From Phytophthora vignae f. sp. vignae (taxonomy: Eukaryota > Oomycota > Peronosporomycetes > Peronosporales > Peronosporaceae), in NCBI GenBank assembly GCA_016169955.1, contig JABJUM010000044.1:186001-250000 (forward strand): a DNA stretch of 64,000 nucleotides, read 5' to 3'. Numbering within the stretch: position 1 is the first letter of the stretch; each line of letters starts with the position of its first letter. Positions 11,419 to 23,210 of the stretch are shown here, in pieces. The position numbers and the translations under genes were made by a program. A model generated the notes under the pieces. The model was not told the DNA's origin. It made no database searches and saw nothing but the letters and a program-made list of their open reading frames with translations.

Positions 11419-12140
11419 GCGGGGCGGCCTACTGGGGGCGAACTAAGTTCTATTGAGCCTCGGAGAGGTGGAGGTCGACAGGACTTAGCCCCGAAGAGAC
11501 CCGTACTCTATAACACGGAACGTGTATGCAAGCCGGGCTTGCTAGTCGTCCAGGCTTGGGTGAAGGGCTTCACAAAGCCATGGACGATTTTGATCGATTC
11601 GGGAGCGTCGGGCGTAATTACGCCCGACGTTCCACGATGGACGGAAGTCAGCTTTATGCTGAGGTGCTGATAGCGCGTGGGAGTGACATCGTCACTGTTC
11701 GTCTCGCGACGGGCACTCGTGTCACGGTGCCTAAAGTCCCTGTGGACTTGGGCGTGAAATTTTTGGATTTTGATAGCGTGTAACGCTGTCGGGTCTTAGC
11801 CCTCGATTCGAGATATGATCTCATTCTTGGCAAGGCGTGGCTTGAGCGCCACGAGCCTTGGATCGATTGGAGGTCGAAGACCCTTGGTGCTACGCACTTC
11901 TCTCCTGGTGGGGCATTGGCGAGTCATGAACCCACCTCTGCTAGGAAGCAGAAGCGCTTTTGGCGTGAGCACTGGACCGAGTCGGTCATTGTGCTGGACA
12001 TCGGGGTTTCCGAGTTGGTGGGCACTGTGTGTGTCGAAAACGAACGTTCCGAGCGTGGCTCGTGGGCGGCAGGTGGAGCGGCACGAATTCCGCTGAGCGG
12101 GTGTGCGCCTGAGGGCCCACGCCCTGCTGTATTCAAGTGA
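11419..12140 (+). pseudogene. retroviral-type aspartic protease, frameshifted
   Basis: The catalytic signature ILIDSGASG is readable near 11,587-11,613. The flap and second half (RYDLILGKAWLERHEPW, about 11,806-11,856) are in other frames, so at least two frameshifts separate them. In a working element this would cut the Gag-Pol polyprotein. It follows gag directly, as expected for gypsy order, but the reading frame is lost. Confidence 0.65.
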
Positions 12141-13290
12141 AGACAAGGTCGGCATAGAGCCGATGAGCCATGGGCGCGACCCGGCTGATGAAGGATGTGG
12201 AGCGGCACTAATTCCGCTGAGCGGGTGTGCGTCTGAGGGCGATGCCCTGCTGCGTGCCAGCGACGGCGCGGTCGGCACGATGCCGAAGGACAAGGGGCTT
12301 TGCCCGGATGAAGATCGTGGAGTGGCACGTAATCCACTGAGTGGAGGCTGCGGGTCGTGCAGCCCTTCGCTGAGTGTCGGTAAAGGCACTGGAGCTCCTC
12401 TAGAGCTGAATGAGGTGGTGATACCTGGCGTCAAGAAGCATGCGAAATCACGGAGCTCTTCTGGGTGGACGGTGTCCATGAAGAGGAGGCAGCGCCGCAA
12501 AGCGCTGGCTGCGCGACGCAAGGCGTCTGCGGTCTCACGAGGCGAGAAGGGCGTGTCGAGCGGTGAGGCTCCACGCGAGAGTGAGCAGCTCTACACACTC
12601 GTGAATGGAGTGACGGGCGATGTCGATGGAGGCATTAACCTCGACAACTTGCCCTCACTATCTGCTCTCCTAGAGCTGGACGAGATGTAGTTGGCCGAGT
12701 TCGGCGAGGCCTTGAAGGCTGGAGACTTGGCTGAGGTGGTGGTCATACGACCTGAAGAAGAGTTGAACTCGTCCTCGCTCGAAGCTCGGAGAGCTCCTGG
12801 ACGTGACGATCGTCGCGATCGCGATAATACTGGACCCAGCCCTCCAAGTCTCGGAGCCGGTCCCAGCCCTCGCGAGGCACCTGAACTCAGCTCAAGTCTT
12901 AGGCAAGCTCCTCGAGCTCCGTGGCCGTACTTGCGAGACGCGCATCAATGTCATGGACATGGGCCCGGATGCGAGCCGACTGCTGCTGCACCTGATGGAG
13001 CTCACTCTGAGTCGCGAGGGGCTCCACTGCGGCCTCCACCGGCGCTGCTCGATGAGCAAGGAAACCCTCACTACCATGTGGAGCGCCTGCTGGAGAAGCG
13101 GCGGTGCCGGGGTCAAAGCCAGTATCTGGTGAAGTGGCGAGGGTACCCACACTCTGAGAACTCATGGGAGTTTGAGGTGCCCCTCCGCCAAGACTGCCCA
13201 GACGTCGTGGACGCTTTTGATCAGCTTGATCACCAGCGCTCCGAGGGCTCAAGGCCGGTACGCCGGCCGCTCCGCGCTTCCCGGCAATAG
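12103..13290 (+). pseudogene. pol remnant ending in an integrase chromodomain
   Basis: One frame is open from 12,103 to 13,290 except for a TAG at 12,688-12,690. The first part (to about 12,780, ending near ...LAEVVVIRPEEELNSSSL) looks like the linker that precedes reverse transcriptase in oomycete gypsy elements. The sequence then passes, without any RT, RNase H or integrase core, to a chromodomain at 13,069-13,224 (HYHVERLLEKR ... YLVKWRGYP ... NSWE). A deletion of several kilobases relative to a full element is inferred. Chromodomains on integrase guide chromoviruses to particular chromatin. The other strand is open over 12,899-13,290 as well. Confidence 0.7.
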
Positions 13291-14602
13291 GCTGGGGAGC
13301 TGCTGGGTCAGCCACATTGCTCTGGGGCTGGCCCTGAGCCACAGCTCTCACCCCCTCGCGGGAAGGAGCGACTGGAGTGCTCAAGGGAGCGAAGCGCGTT
13401 GCGCTAACATGGGTCTGCGGCTGAGCGTTAGCCGAGAGGCTGCGTTTGGCTCGGATCTTTGCAAAGTCGAAGCGGAGCCTGCGTTCGACACGAACATCCA
13501 CTTCGCTGAAGCTAGCTCGGAGAGCGTCCATCGAGCTAAGCTTTTTCTTCTTCTCGGCCCAGAGCTCGAATTGAGCCTCGTAGTCAGTCGGGTCTTCGCC
13601 CGGGCTGAGCACCACAGGGTACGTCCGCATGGCGGGCACAGACGTCCCCTTGGCTTGCAGCCGCAACCGCTCGCGGTACTCGGAGACAGTCGTAGACTGT
13701 GGGGTCAAGAGTCGCTCTCGCAGAGACGTACGCAGAGCGATCTCCTCCGGAGTACGGGCCGCGGGCCCAATGACGTGCTGAGTCAGTGACTGCTGGAACG
13801 CCTGACGGCACGCCTCCGCGGGATCGCGAGGTCGGAAGCCGTACTCGGCGGTGCTGGGGTTCAGCAGAGGCCGCAACCCGGGGCGCTGGGAGCGCGCAGG
13901 GGCCATCTGCGCCGCAACCTGCTCGGACTGAGCTTCGTCCAACGGGTTGGAGATGAAGGGCTATTCATCTCCACACGGGCGGCGAGTACGTGGCTCTGTG
14001 AGTGCGTGCAGCTCGCGGAGACCGGAGGAACGTTCGGGGAACGGGTTTGAAGTTCGCAGCGGTGGCCGCGGCTCCTCCCTCGACGGCGCAGCGCGCTCAA
14101 CAGGAAGATGGCTCGACGAGCACGCAGGAGACGCGTGCGCGGGGCGCTCTTGGTCGCGACTGCTCGAAGAGCCAACTGGGGCCGATTTGCCGCCTTCTCG
14201 GTGCGCCGCTGGCGTGGGCGAAGCGTCGCGGCGGTTCGGGGAGCGTTGCGGAGACGCAGACGCATCCGCTGGGCTCGGCGAGCCGGCATCGGACTCGCTG
14301 TAGTCCACCTCGCCCTCCTCCTCCTCTTCTCCGAAGAGCTCCTTGAGATCCATGATCTTACAGGCGGGTGCTCGAGGGGAGCTGGGTCGTGCACGCTGTG
14401 AGCGCTGCTTGTGGCATTGCGCGGCGAAGTATTGGGGCACCGAGAGCCTGGGAGGCGCGGTAGGTGTGCGCACCTGCGCTGGGGAGCCTGGGGGTTCGCG
14501 AGCACGAGGTGCTGAAGCGCGAGAGGAGCGAGGCTCCGAGACGGATCTCGCGAGAGACTGTCTGCGGTCGAACGACCAAAACGCTTTATGACTCGAAGTC
14601 AT
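12899..14602 (-). pseudogene. long antisense ORF inside the LTR element
   Basis: On the minus strand one frame is open from ATG 14,602 to the stop at 12,899, about 568 codons, with one TAG at about 13,961-13,963. The N-terminal part is Arg/Ser/Pro-rich with an acidic patch (LFGEEEEEGEVDYSESDAG). The middle has a helical, charged segment (DYEAQFELWAEKKKKL ... VERRLRFDFAKIRAKR) and the end a coiled coil (SELHQVQQQSARIRAHVHD). I do not recognise a domain. It sits between pol and the 3' LTR and points towards pol, the place where some plant gypsy elements carry an additional antisense ORF. GC-rich DNA can produce false open frames, especially over the part that overlaps the chromodomain. Confidence 0.5.
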
Positions 14603-14745
14603 GTGAGGGCGCGTTGCGCCGAGAGGTTCTCAGAGAAGTCCACACGATGTGGATTGACTCGTTTGAGAAGAAGGCTTGACGGAACAAGACCCGGTCGTTG
14701 ACCGTTAAGCGTGAACACCCGTGTCCACGGTTTGGTAGGGGAGGG

Positions 14746-15119
14746 TGTAACGGGGTTACACGAGAGTTACCCGAAGAGTTACGGAGTGTGGGATACACAG
14801 GCTTGTGTGGTGCACAATGTCTAACCTATTTCAGTAGGAGAACCAGTACATGGCTTCAGAGCCACAGATTATGCATATGACTAGGGTTCACTATGCTAGA
14901 TAGTGAACCAGATTCATTTACACCAAAGGCGGCTTTGCCGCGATAAAAGAGAAATACATTCAGTTTGAGATTCACAGTAAAGAGTTAAGGGTTGACTCTT
15001 GGAGTCCGTAGGGAGTACGGACTCGTGCGTTCTGGTAGCAGAACGGGCTTTCTTAAGCTGAGACTCTGTGAGTCTGTTACGTCTTCCTCTGACGCTAAAG
15101 CTACGGCAGCCCCGCTGCA
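14746..15119 (+). repeat. 3' LTR of chromovirus-like element
   Basis: 374 bp, direct copy of 9,977-10,350. It is preceded by the purine-rich tract GGTTTGGTAGGGGAGGG and followed by the target duplicate GCCGA at 15,120-15,124. Confidence 0.9.
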
Positions 15120-17400
15120 GCCGAAACTCAAGTCGGATTCCCCTTGGGCAAGGGCGGTAACGCGATCATGGATGAGGATACTCAGGGCCCGAAGTCGTGA
15201 TGCGACTTCAGCTTACTGGTCTCAGACCTCGGAGTCCGACTTCGAGTGTCGAGGGTGAGCCGTCTCGGAAGCGTGCATTGCTGACGAGGTCTTCTGCTAG
15301 TGGCTCTATTCCGAGCCATCACGAGTCAAACGAAGCTCTGACCGAGACTGCGCTCGGGTTCCGTAATGATCAAGTGCCCAGCATGGTTGGTGCAAGTTCT
15401 CGCTCCGACATGTCATTGATGGTCACGGATGAAGGGGGTAACCTGTCTGGATTAAGTTCCTCTGGTTCCTCTCTGATGTCTATGACTGACTACATGGTGT
15501 CGACGGCGACGGTGATGCGAGGCTCAGCCACGACAATGTCTCGCAGCTCGTTCCCTGGGATGGTGATCTCAGTTACGCCTCAACTTACTCAGGCCAGCCA
15601 AGCGCCGGTCAGAGCTGAGCAGAGGACGCACCAGCTTCAGCACCCAGCCCAGATACCGCTGCCGGGTAGTCCTGAATCCAAGCGTCCAGCCCCGAAGCAA
15701 GCTGAGACCCGACAAGTGCAGTCCACGGGATTCCGGTTCACGCATCCATCGGTTATCGGATACTGTGGGACGACGGCTTCGAATGACTTGTCGTCGGTAG
15801 AGCGAGACTACCGACGAGCCCTCCAGCAGAGTGAAGCTACTGCCTGGGCACGTCTTGATGCAGAGTAGAACCAACGACGGGCTCTTGAGGCACGGTTGAG
15901 TGCTGCTCTAGCTGACAACCAGGCGGAGCAAGCCCGACCGCAGGAGGAGTACAGAAAACTTCAGGTGACCAACGTTCGGATGTCTGAGGCCCAACGGCAG
16001 GCTAAGACGGAGCAGCAGAAGCAGCTTGAAGCCTTGGAGAAGCTGGCCCAACGCCGCGCCGCCGAAGAAGCTGAGAAGCGCAAGGCGGACGAGGTTCGAG
16101 CTCAGCAACAGATCCAAGTCCAGAAGGCGCTCCAAGAGGCTGAGGTTAGTGCTATGCAGGCTGAACAGCGAAAAGCGCAGGAAGAACGAGCTGCCGAGAG
16201 CAAGGCTGAGCACGAGCTGGAGCTGCTGAGGCTGAGAGAGAAGCATGCGCAGGCAGAGGCAGAGAGAAGCATGCGCAGGCAGAGGCAGGGCACCAGCGAA
16301 CCATGCAGGAGCAGGCAGAGAAGACCCGCCAGCTCCTGGTAGCTCAGAAACAGCTCAGCCCATATCCTGGCCCCGTCGCACCGACTGCTGGACGTGTGCC
16401 ATTGCCAACAGATCCGCCGGTCCCAGCATCCGTTATGTCAACTCCAGCGCCGACTGATCCAGTCCTGGCGCAGTTGGCCCAGCTTACGAGCGTGATGCAG
16501 CAGCTAGTTCAAGCAAACCAAGTCAAGCCTGAGGCGACTGGTATGAGCCGCAGTGTGGAAAAGGCCCGCGTATCAGCCACAGATACTAAGACCAAGTCTA
16601 AGTCTCGTATGACTAGCGCGACGTCTGGTGCGAAAGGCAACGCTCGGGCGACCAAATCTGGCCGGCCCGGAGACTCGGACTCAGACAACTCAAGCTCGAG
16701 TGACTCGTCGCAAGATGAGCTCGAAGGACAGTTCGGTGCTGTGGCGCAACCTAAGGGGACTGATGCCAGTCCCGGAACTCGTGTGGTCGTTCAAGCGGTG
16801 ATTCCCCATGATGCTTTGGAGAAGCTCGACGAGAAGGGACCGCTGGAGGACCGAGTCAACTGGTGGGAGAGGTTCATGTACTACGCTACGATGGCCCCCT
16901 GGAAGTGCGAAGCTGATTCTGAAGAAGATGTGGATCGCTCAGCTGAACGGAATCTGCCTCCGCCTGTGCCCGCACCAGCTCCTGTTGTTGCAAGCTCAGC
17001 TCAAGCTGAGCCCAGTCGCTCTACCTCCCTGACCGATGAAGAAATTTTCCGACTCGCTGAGAGATTGGCATGGAAGCCGAACTCTCAACGCTATGGCCGT
17101 GGAGGAGACCAGCACCCAGAGCAGAAATGTGACGAATGTGGCAGTCGTAACCACCCGACTGACAAGTGCTGGAGCCGACTTATCTGTGGGCGATGCCACG
17201 ATGAGGGTCACCCGACCCAATTCTGTAGGCGTCAGCCGTGTTCCAAGTGTGGCGAATACCATCGCCGGGGTTTGTGCGATATGTGGTCGGCGCTCAAGGC
17301 GGTACGCGAGGCAATCCGTACCGGAGGCTCCGTCGAGGGCCTTGCTCCTGAGGTGATCCAAGCTCTGTTGGATAGCCCGGGGCTCCGAGAGAAGTCGTAG
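15120..17400 (+). pseudogene. gypsy-type gag (element 1), C-terminal part with zinc knuckles
   Basis: Coding resumes after the inserted LTR element: a Ser/Thr-rich part (15,197-15,868, ending in a stop), a long Gln/Glu/Arg/Ala coiled coil (15,896-16,340), then from 16,303 a frame open to 17,400. The last frame has a Ser/Asp-rich linker, a short capsid-like helix (DRVNWWERFMYYATMAPW) and a Cys/His cluster at about 17,128-17,280 (CDECGSRNHPTDKC, CGRCHDEGHPTQFC, CSKCGEYHRRGLC), which are three successive zinc knuckles. Two stops or frame changes show that the gene is dead. A 23-bp stretch (GAGAGAAGCATGCGCAGGCAGAG) is duplicated near 16,236-16,284 and probably caused the frame change there. Confidence 0.6.
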
Positions 17401-17760
17401 ACTCGCTGGTTGGGAGACCAGCGAGACTACGACTTCTCTCACCAGTGCGTGACGAGCCTAAATCCCAAGCGCTCTGCGCCTTTGCATATGTGGGCCCAGC
17501 CCTTCCATGTTAGCGCAGAGATAACCCCGAATGTACAACTTCTTACTATGAAGCTGGTGTTTACACTTTCGATACTGACCTCAACACGTTGGACCAGGAG
17601 GATGAAATGGAGAACCATCTTGAGTTCGCTCCGACTCCGGGCGAGAAGTATGGTTGGTGGAGTGAGCACACGTTGACTGGCGAGAAGCGGAAGATGTCGA
17701 TGGTGCATGGAGCAGTCTTTCATCACAGACCGCTGGTGCTCGGAATGTGAGCATAGCAAA
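17401..17760 (+). pseudogene. start of element 1 pol, cut off
   Basis: After the gag stop, a frame from about 17,530 to 17,750 reads SYYEAGVYTFDTDLN ... EFAPTPGEKYGWWSEH. This looks like the region between gag and protease in oomycete gypsy elements. Similarity to any retroelement ends at about 17,760, where minus-strand copia integrase begins. The rest of pol is absent from the window. Confidence 0.35.
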
Positions 17761-17761
17761 C

Positions 17762-18626
17762 GCTCCCCAAATTTGCAAAATGTTCCCGTCCGGCCTTTTC
17801 TTATTTAGCCCTCATATGGCGATGTGTGGCCAAGTCTAGATGTTGGAAGTCTATTTGATACTTCCGCTGCGTACTAAATGGCTTCAGGCCACCAACTTGC
17901 TGGCATTGCTGCCGCTAATAATGTACTCCTAACTTGTTTCATTAATGTCTGGTGACAACGTTCAGCACTTCCATTTTCTTCCTGAGAGTCTACGTTAGAT
18001 TTCTCAAATAGCATGCCTTAAGATTTTGCAAACGCCTTAACTCTTTTATTTACAAATTCTTTGCCTCCGTCACTGCAAATCCTTTTTATCTCATATGGAT
18101 ACTGTTTTTCCAATTGGCGTACGAGATTCACAACGTGACCATACACTTCTTTTGGTGATTTCATGACAAACACCCACTTGTAGGATGTTGCATCATCTAC
18201 AATTGACAATACATAGCGGTAACCAAAACCACCATATCTTCCATTCACTTTTATCTTTCCTGTGGTGTCCATATGTAAAGTATGCAATGGCTGCCTACTT
18301 CTTGTACCAATCTTATTACGATAGGACATTCTCATTGAGTTTGCTATTTCGCAAGTACCGCAAAAGAAAGGAAGATCCTTTAGCTCCTTCTGAGGGATTT
18401 GAGGAATTCCTGCAACCAATCCATTGCTAAATATTGCCAAAAGTCTGGCCTTCTGAACGTGGCCTAATCTATGATGCCACTTCTGCAGCAAAGCTATTTT
18501 CTGAGCTTGTGTATAACTTTGTCTTACTGCATTAACTCTGCTGTACTTAGATGAAGGCAGATAATATACCGCTCCCTTTTGAACGGCTGCAACTAAAAGC
18601 CGCCCTTTCTCACTGATAAGATACAA
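17762..18626 (-). pseudogene. Copia-A GAG-pre-integrase and integrase
   Basis: The zinc-binding module WHHRLGH ... CGTCEIAN is at about 18,345-18,485. It is followed by an integrase core with LHMDTTG (first Asp) and CSDGGKEF (second Asp). After a stop at 18,018 the coding pattern continues in degraded form (VDSQEENGSAERC, with the catalytic Glu, then MPASWWPEA and GHTSPYE) down to about 17,765. The enzyme would join element DNA to the chromosome. Several stops make it non-functional. Confidence 0.65.
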
Positions 18627-20115
18627 AACTCCCCATCTCGGGATTGAACGTGATTGTAACCTTGTCTAGCTAGATGGCAAGTGCTAATTAAATTACTCCC
18701 ACATTCCTTATCGAGAGCAATGTTACTTAATTTTAAACCGATAGACTTATTGAAAGGACTTGCAATATGCATCTGCATTGAACCCGTTAAAGCAGTCTCC
18801 GACGAGCTACCGTTTCCATACTCAAACTGGTGATTCGAACCTGTATGAACTGATTCGAACCAGCTCCTGTCCGGGCTTATCACTAGTCCAGCTCCTGTAT
18901 CAACAATCCACAGATCATCCGAAACTGTTAATCGCCGTAGCCAATGTAAGTAAGCACCATACTTATTACGTACCCTGGTGTCAACTTGACCGAAATTCAG
19001 CAGACAGCCTCCATTCTCGTCTTCCGAGCCGTCCTTTTCCGACTCAGGTAACTTGAACTCTTCTTCCATCTCGACGTCCGTGGGTGCGTCACGCGTTGTC
19101 CTTTGCTTCTTGGCAACGTGGTGCACCGTGTCAATCTTCTTAGCTCCGTTGGGCGCCCGCTTGGAAAGTTGGGCTTGCATGTTGGTGCGGAAAAGCGGTC
19201 CCCCTTCACGGTTTGGGTCGCCGTCGGCCTTCATGCGCACGCATTGCGCCTTCTGATGTCCTTGGCCGAAACAGTAGAAACACTCTTGGTCCTGAACCTT
19301 GGTGTTGGCATCCCACTTGCGCTTCTTGGTGTCGTATCCACGCACAGCACGCTCGCTCTTAACATGGTTTATGCGCGCCACCGTTGTCACATCGCCATTT
19401 CCCGTGAGCTGCGTCCGGGATCGGCCACCAAACAGCTTGTTCAGTGCTACCTCGAACTTTTCCGCGGTGAACGCTTCCTCCGTGAGCTCAATCGAAGACG
19501 CCCAAATCTCGCTTGGGAGCTGCGCCAACACTTGCACGCACATCATCGTCTCCGTCATCATCTCCTTATCGAGGAGTCTCTTAGACTTCCGATTCATCTC
19601 GTTCCGCGCTTGGTTGAGCAGTGAGAACAGGGTCATGGTGTCTTTCCAATTCGAGTTCAGAATCTGCATCCACCGATTCGACCACGCCTCTAATCCCCCA
19701 GCATCACCATTCGCAAACTTTCGTTCGAGATGCTGCCAAATGAGGCACACCTCCATGTTTCGCACCTCATCCGTAGGAACGAGAGAAACGAGTTTGGGAG
19801 GGTCGAGTTGAGGACATGCCTCATGGTTGCGTCCGCCTTGCGCCATACCATGATCTCCTTCCGGACAGCCAATTGTCCTTCAGGTGGAGCTGCTTTCACG
19901 TCTGCATCCGTCAGACATGGCGGCGTGGACTCCAAGAAGTCCCTCACGCAGCCCTTCGGGTCGCCGGCTTCGAGTAGCTTGTTCTCGGCCTCCAAATCCA
20001 ATTGGGCCACGTGCGTGAGTAGCTTGTCTTTCCAAGTAGCATACTCATGTTGCTTTCCGGAGAATTTCTCCAGTCCGCCGGGCACGGTCTTCTCTGGCTT
20101 GGTCAAGACACTCAT
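18593..20115 (-). pseudogene. Copia-A gag and protease
   Basis: The N-terminal gag frame starts at ATG 20,115 (MSVLTKPEKTVPGGLEKFSG) and shifts frame near 19,800-19,846. It then stays open to 18,593. A CCHC knuckle CFYCFGQGHQKAQC lies near 19,245-19,286, and the aspartic protease signature WIVDTGAG near 18,888-18,911. The order gag, knuckle, protease is that of Ty1/copia. The linker between them is acidic with a Lys-rich patch. Confidence 0.7.
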
Positions 20116-20400
20116 CCGAGTATCTGAAATGTTGTTATCTTGAGCAGTAGGTGTAGTTGTAGTTGACCGTCAGATGGAGGGCCAATTTGAAAGTGGGGCC
20201 AACTCCAGTTCTTCATCCGGTTGGATTCTCTTTTCCTACAGCCCTAGTAAACTGGTGGAGCTCAGTAAACTCACTTATCCTTATTATACTTTACTAAAAT
20301 CAAGTTCTTGTACTTCATGCATCTGTTTCTACCAAGATTACAAACTCTGATCGGAATGTCAAAAGTTGGTACTTATTCTAAACCACAACAGTTATTCTTA
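20116..20400. other. non-coding, possible Copia-A leader or LTR end
   Basis: No coding frame. The sequence lies upstream of the Copia-A gag start in the direction of transcription and turns AT-rich. It ends at the border of the copia LTR-like copy at 20,401. I could not find TG...CA borders. Confidence 0.3.
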
Positions 20401-20725
20401 ATTACGGATCTGACTGTGGTCTTTCATTAGGTCTGACCTTGTGTGGTTCATACCAGGAACACACCCAGCATACTTTATTCAGTATTTCCGACAACTCATT
20501 TCGGTGAAGTCCGATCCGCCAAAGGTAAACAAGACATATAGGGATTGACACAAGGATACACGACAAATGTACAAGCGGTTCCCAGGCCCGGGTCATTCGG
20601 TGTCCCGTAGGCTGTGCTATGTATTACGTGGACAATCTCTGGTACTCCGAACCCGAATTTCATTCGGTCCGGCATAGTGCACTATACACCTGGACGATAA
20701 AGGCGTTCACCCGCCTCGCCTCATC
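20401..20725 (+). repeat. second copy of the copia LTR-end/leader repeat
   Basis: This matches 9,101-9,471 over most of its length (for example ATTACGGATCTGAC at the start, GTGGACAATCTCTGGTACTC, and GGCGTTCACCCGCCTCGCC at the end), with several small gaps. It abuts, in opposite orientation, the truncated reverse transcriptase of Copia-B, so a rearrangement or insertion removed the C-terminal part of that pol. Confidence 0.6.
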
Positions 20726-20726
20726 T

Positions 20727-21742
20727 CCACCATACGTGCGACGTGCTGGGCTTGGCGCAGCCGGAGCTTTCCTTCCGATCGATTGTAGTCAATCTCCATA
20801 CCGAGAACGAAACGCGTATCGCCCACTGCTTTCATCTTGAAGTGGCGCGACAGGTCTGCCTCAATGGAGTTGGCTTCGCTCTCCGCAGCACAGCCCACCA
20901 ACAAATCGTCAACGTAGAGCACAACAAATACTGGGCCGTGGGGGCCGGTTCGGACAAACAGACATGTATCACTTCGACACTGCTTGAACCCCATCTCCAG
21001 AAAGACCGTGCGAATGGTCTTGAACCAAACTGCTGCCGCCTGCTTGAGCCCGTACAGGCTGCGTCGAAGCATGCACACCATCCCCCTGTTAAACACCCAC
21101 GGGAACCGCCATGTACACAACTTCATCCAGAGCTCCATTTAAGAATGCGGTCTCTACGTCAAACTGCTTTATGCAGTAGCCGAGATGGTTGCACACCGCG
21201 AAGAAAATGCGTAGCGTGGGGAGCCCAGCAACTGGCGAATAGGTCTCGTGGTAGTCTAGACCAAAAGTCTGCAAGAAACCTAACGCCACCAACCGCGCCG
21301 TGAAGCGAACAATCTCGCCGTGTTCATCTCTCTTGAGCGCGAATACCCACTTGTTGCCAATGACCTTCACTCCAGGAGGACGGCGGACGATATCCCACGT
21401 GTGGTTTCGAATATGAGCACGCAGCTCAGTGCGAATAGTTTCCTTCCAACTGGCCGCCTCTCGCGATGTCATTGCCTCGCGATACGTAAGGGGGACGTCA
21501 GCAGCAGCAAGAGCTACCTCGTAGTCATCTAGACGAGGGCGATTAGGGTCCGGCTCGCGCGTGTCATCACTAGCATTGCCATCGTCAATCCCGTCACCGG
21601 AAGAGGCACCATGGTCTGCAGTCGTTACCACAGCGAGCTGCATATCAGACGCAGAGTGTTCCGTCGGTGGGAGTGCAAGCTGTTCTTGATTAGACAGCGC
21701 CACAGCAGGGAGAAAATGCGGCACCACACTGCATCCAACCAC
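20727..21742 (-). pseudogene. Copia-B reverse transcriptase, truncated
   Basis: The frame from 21,742 has TSREAASWKETIRTELRAH, NKWVFALKRDEHGEIVRF and QFDVETAFLNGALDE. It shifts near 21,100 and goes on with LRRSLYGLKQAAAVWF and the active-site VLYVDDLLVG. These are canonical copia RT motifs. Coding ends at about 20,727 in MRRGG, where an oppositely oriented LTR-like copy begins, so the C-terminal RT part and RNase H are missing. Confidence 0.75.
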
Positions 21743-21899
21743 TGGACTACGCCGTGAGCCTCGGAAGACCAGTCAACTCTCCCCCCCCTCGCCCGAAACG
21801 CTTGACTACTGCGAGGTAGGGAGCGCCGGTATAGGCGCAACGCTTTGCACGAGACCTGAGCTGCCGCTGTCGATGTGGAGACTGGAAATATCTGCTATC

Positions 21900-22331
21900 C
21901 TACTGGCATTTTATGGTAGCATTCACGGCAGGCATAAGCGCATCCGGAGTGACGGAGCCATCCTGGTCGACATCCATCGGGGTCACCATCGTGTCGTTGT
22001 CGTGGTTGACCACATCCATGTCCACGTCCCCATTACCCGTTGGTGCGCCTGGTTGAGGGCCATGCGTGTTAGCTTCGAGATCGAAGTCGTCCGCAGACTG
22101 CGAGATCTCAGCCAAACTACCGCCCGTGCTGATTGTCTGAACAGTAGACGGTGGGAGCTCATCGCCACTGATAGTACGAGCCGTAGCAATGCGCGCAGGG
22201 TCATAGTCCCAGACACAATATGCTTTAGCATGGTCAGCATAGCCCAGTAGCATACACCAGTGAGCCTTGCTATCCCACTTGGTGCGCAGGCTCTTGTCGA
22301 CGTGCGATGAAGCACCGAGATCCAAACCCAC
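21900..22331 (-). pseudogene. Copia-B integrase C-terminus and linker
   Basis: The frame reads VDKSLRTKWDSKAHWCMLLG and YCVWDYDPARIATARTI, the usual end of copia integrase, then an Asp-rich linker. It overlaps the preceding integrase frame by a shift at about 22,300. From 21,743 to 21,900 the frame is lost before reverse transcriptase begins. Confidence 0.55.
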
Positions 22332-23210
22332 GGAGGTGGTCGAACACAGGTTGCTTCCCCCAGATCACTTCGAACGGCGTGACGTCACTGCGCACATTGT
22401 TGGTCAAACGATTGGTGAGGTAAACCGCCGTCACGACTGCCTCCGCCCACCAGGACTTGTCAACTTGTTGGTAGTACGGCATGGACCGGGCGCGTTCCAC
22501 AATCGTCCGGTTCATCCGCTCTGCTAGACCGTTTTGCTGGGGCGAGTAGGGGGTATTTGTCTGGCGTACGATGTCATGCTTCTCGCAGAATTGACCGAAG
22601 CGCCTGCCAACGTACTCGCCACCATTACCGATTGCTGGTAGGTATTTGAGCGTGAGCCCTGTCTGCGTCTCAGCGAGTTGGCGATAGGCTTCAAAACACT
22701 TGAGCACTTCCGCCATCGATTTCATCATGTACACCGAGACGTAGCGAGAAAAGTCGTCGATGAAAGTCTCGACATACCGAGCACCACCCTTCGATTTGGA
22801 TATACCTTTTTTTGGATCAACCGCGGGACAGGCCAACTTTGGATCAACTTTTGTCTTGCGACGGATCAACTTTTGGATCAACTTTTTTTGGATCAACTTT
22901 TAGGACAACTTTCAGTTCTCGTCAATTTGTGGTTAAATATGCATCCATTTGTGTCGTAAGGGGTTTGATATAGACTATAAGTGTAGTGTATCTGGGGTCG
23001 CCGTTCTATCAGATCCCATGCGTAGCAAACTTATCATAAAAATAGCAATAAATACACCATCTTATCGCTAATGTTAGGTTGTTATTTTACTTTTGACTAA
23101 TGTCCTGCTATCTCTAGCGCGTCCAGACTCGAGGTCTCTCGCAAGTCCCAAGCGTTACATCTTATCCATAATTTTAGCAGAACAAATGCACTCTTATCGC
23201 TATTTTTAGA

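Larger units (their letters stand above)
9977..15119 (+). mobile_element. chromovirus-like LTR element without RT
   Basis: The element is 5,143 bp long. Two direct LTRs of exactly 374 bp (9,977-10,350 and 14,746-15,119) begin TGTAACGG and end GCTGCA. A perfect 5-bp target duplication GCCGA sits at 9,972-9,976 and 15,120-15,124. A likely primer-binding site starts TGGTAGCACTTG at 10,353, and a purine-rich tract lies just before the second LTR. Inside are gag with one stop, a frameshifted protease and a chromodomain. Reverse transcriptase, RNase H and most of integrase are missing, so the copy is non-autonomous. A long ORF runs on the opposite strand before the 3' LTR. I count four differences between the LTRs, all transitions. 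Confidence 0.9.
17762..20115 (-). mobile_element. Copia-A relic (gag-protease-integrase)
   Basis: Read from right to left this is a Ty1/copia polyprotein: gag N-terminus (20,115 down), zinc knuckle, protease, GAG-pre-integrase and integrase core. It is truncated at about 17,762, after the integrase residues GHTSPYE, and reverse transcriptase is missing. Frameshifts lie near 19,800 and 18,600, and stops lie in the last 250 bp. No matching LTR pair was found. The right flank (20,116-20,400) could hold part of its 5' LTR and leader. Confidence 0.75.
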
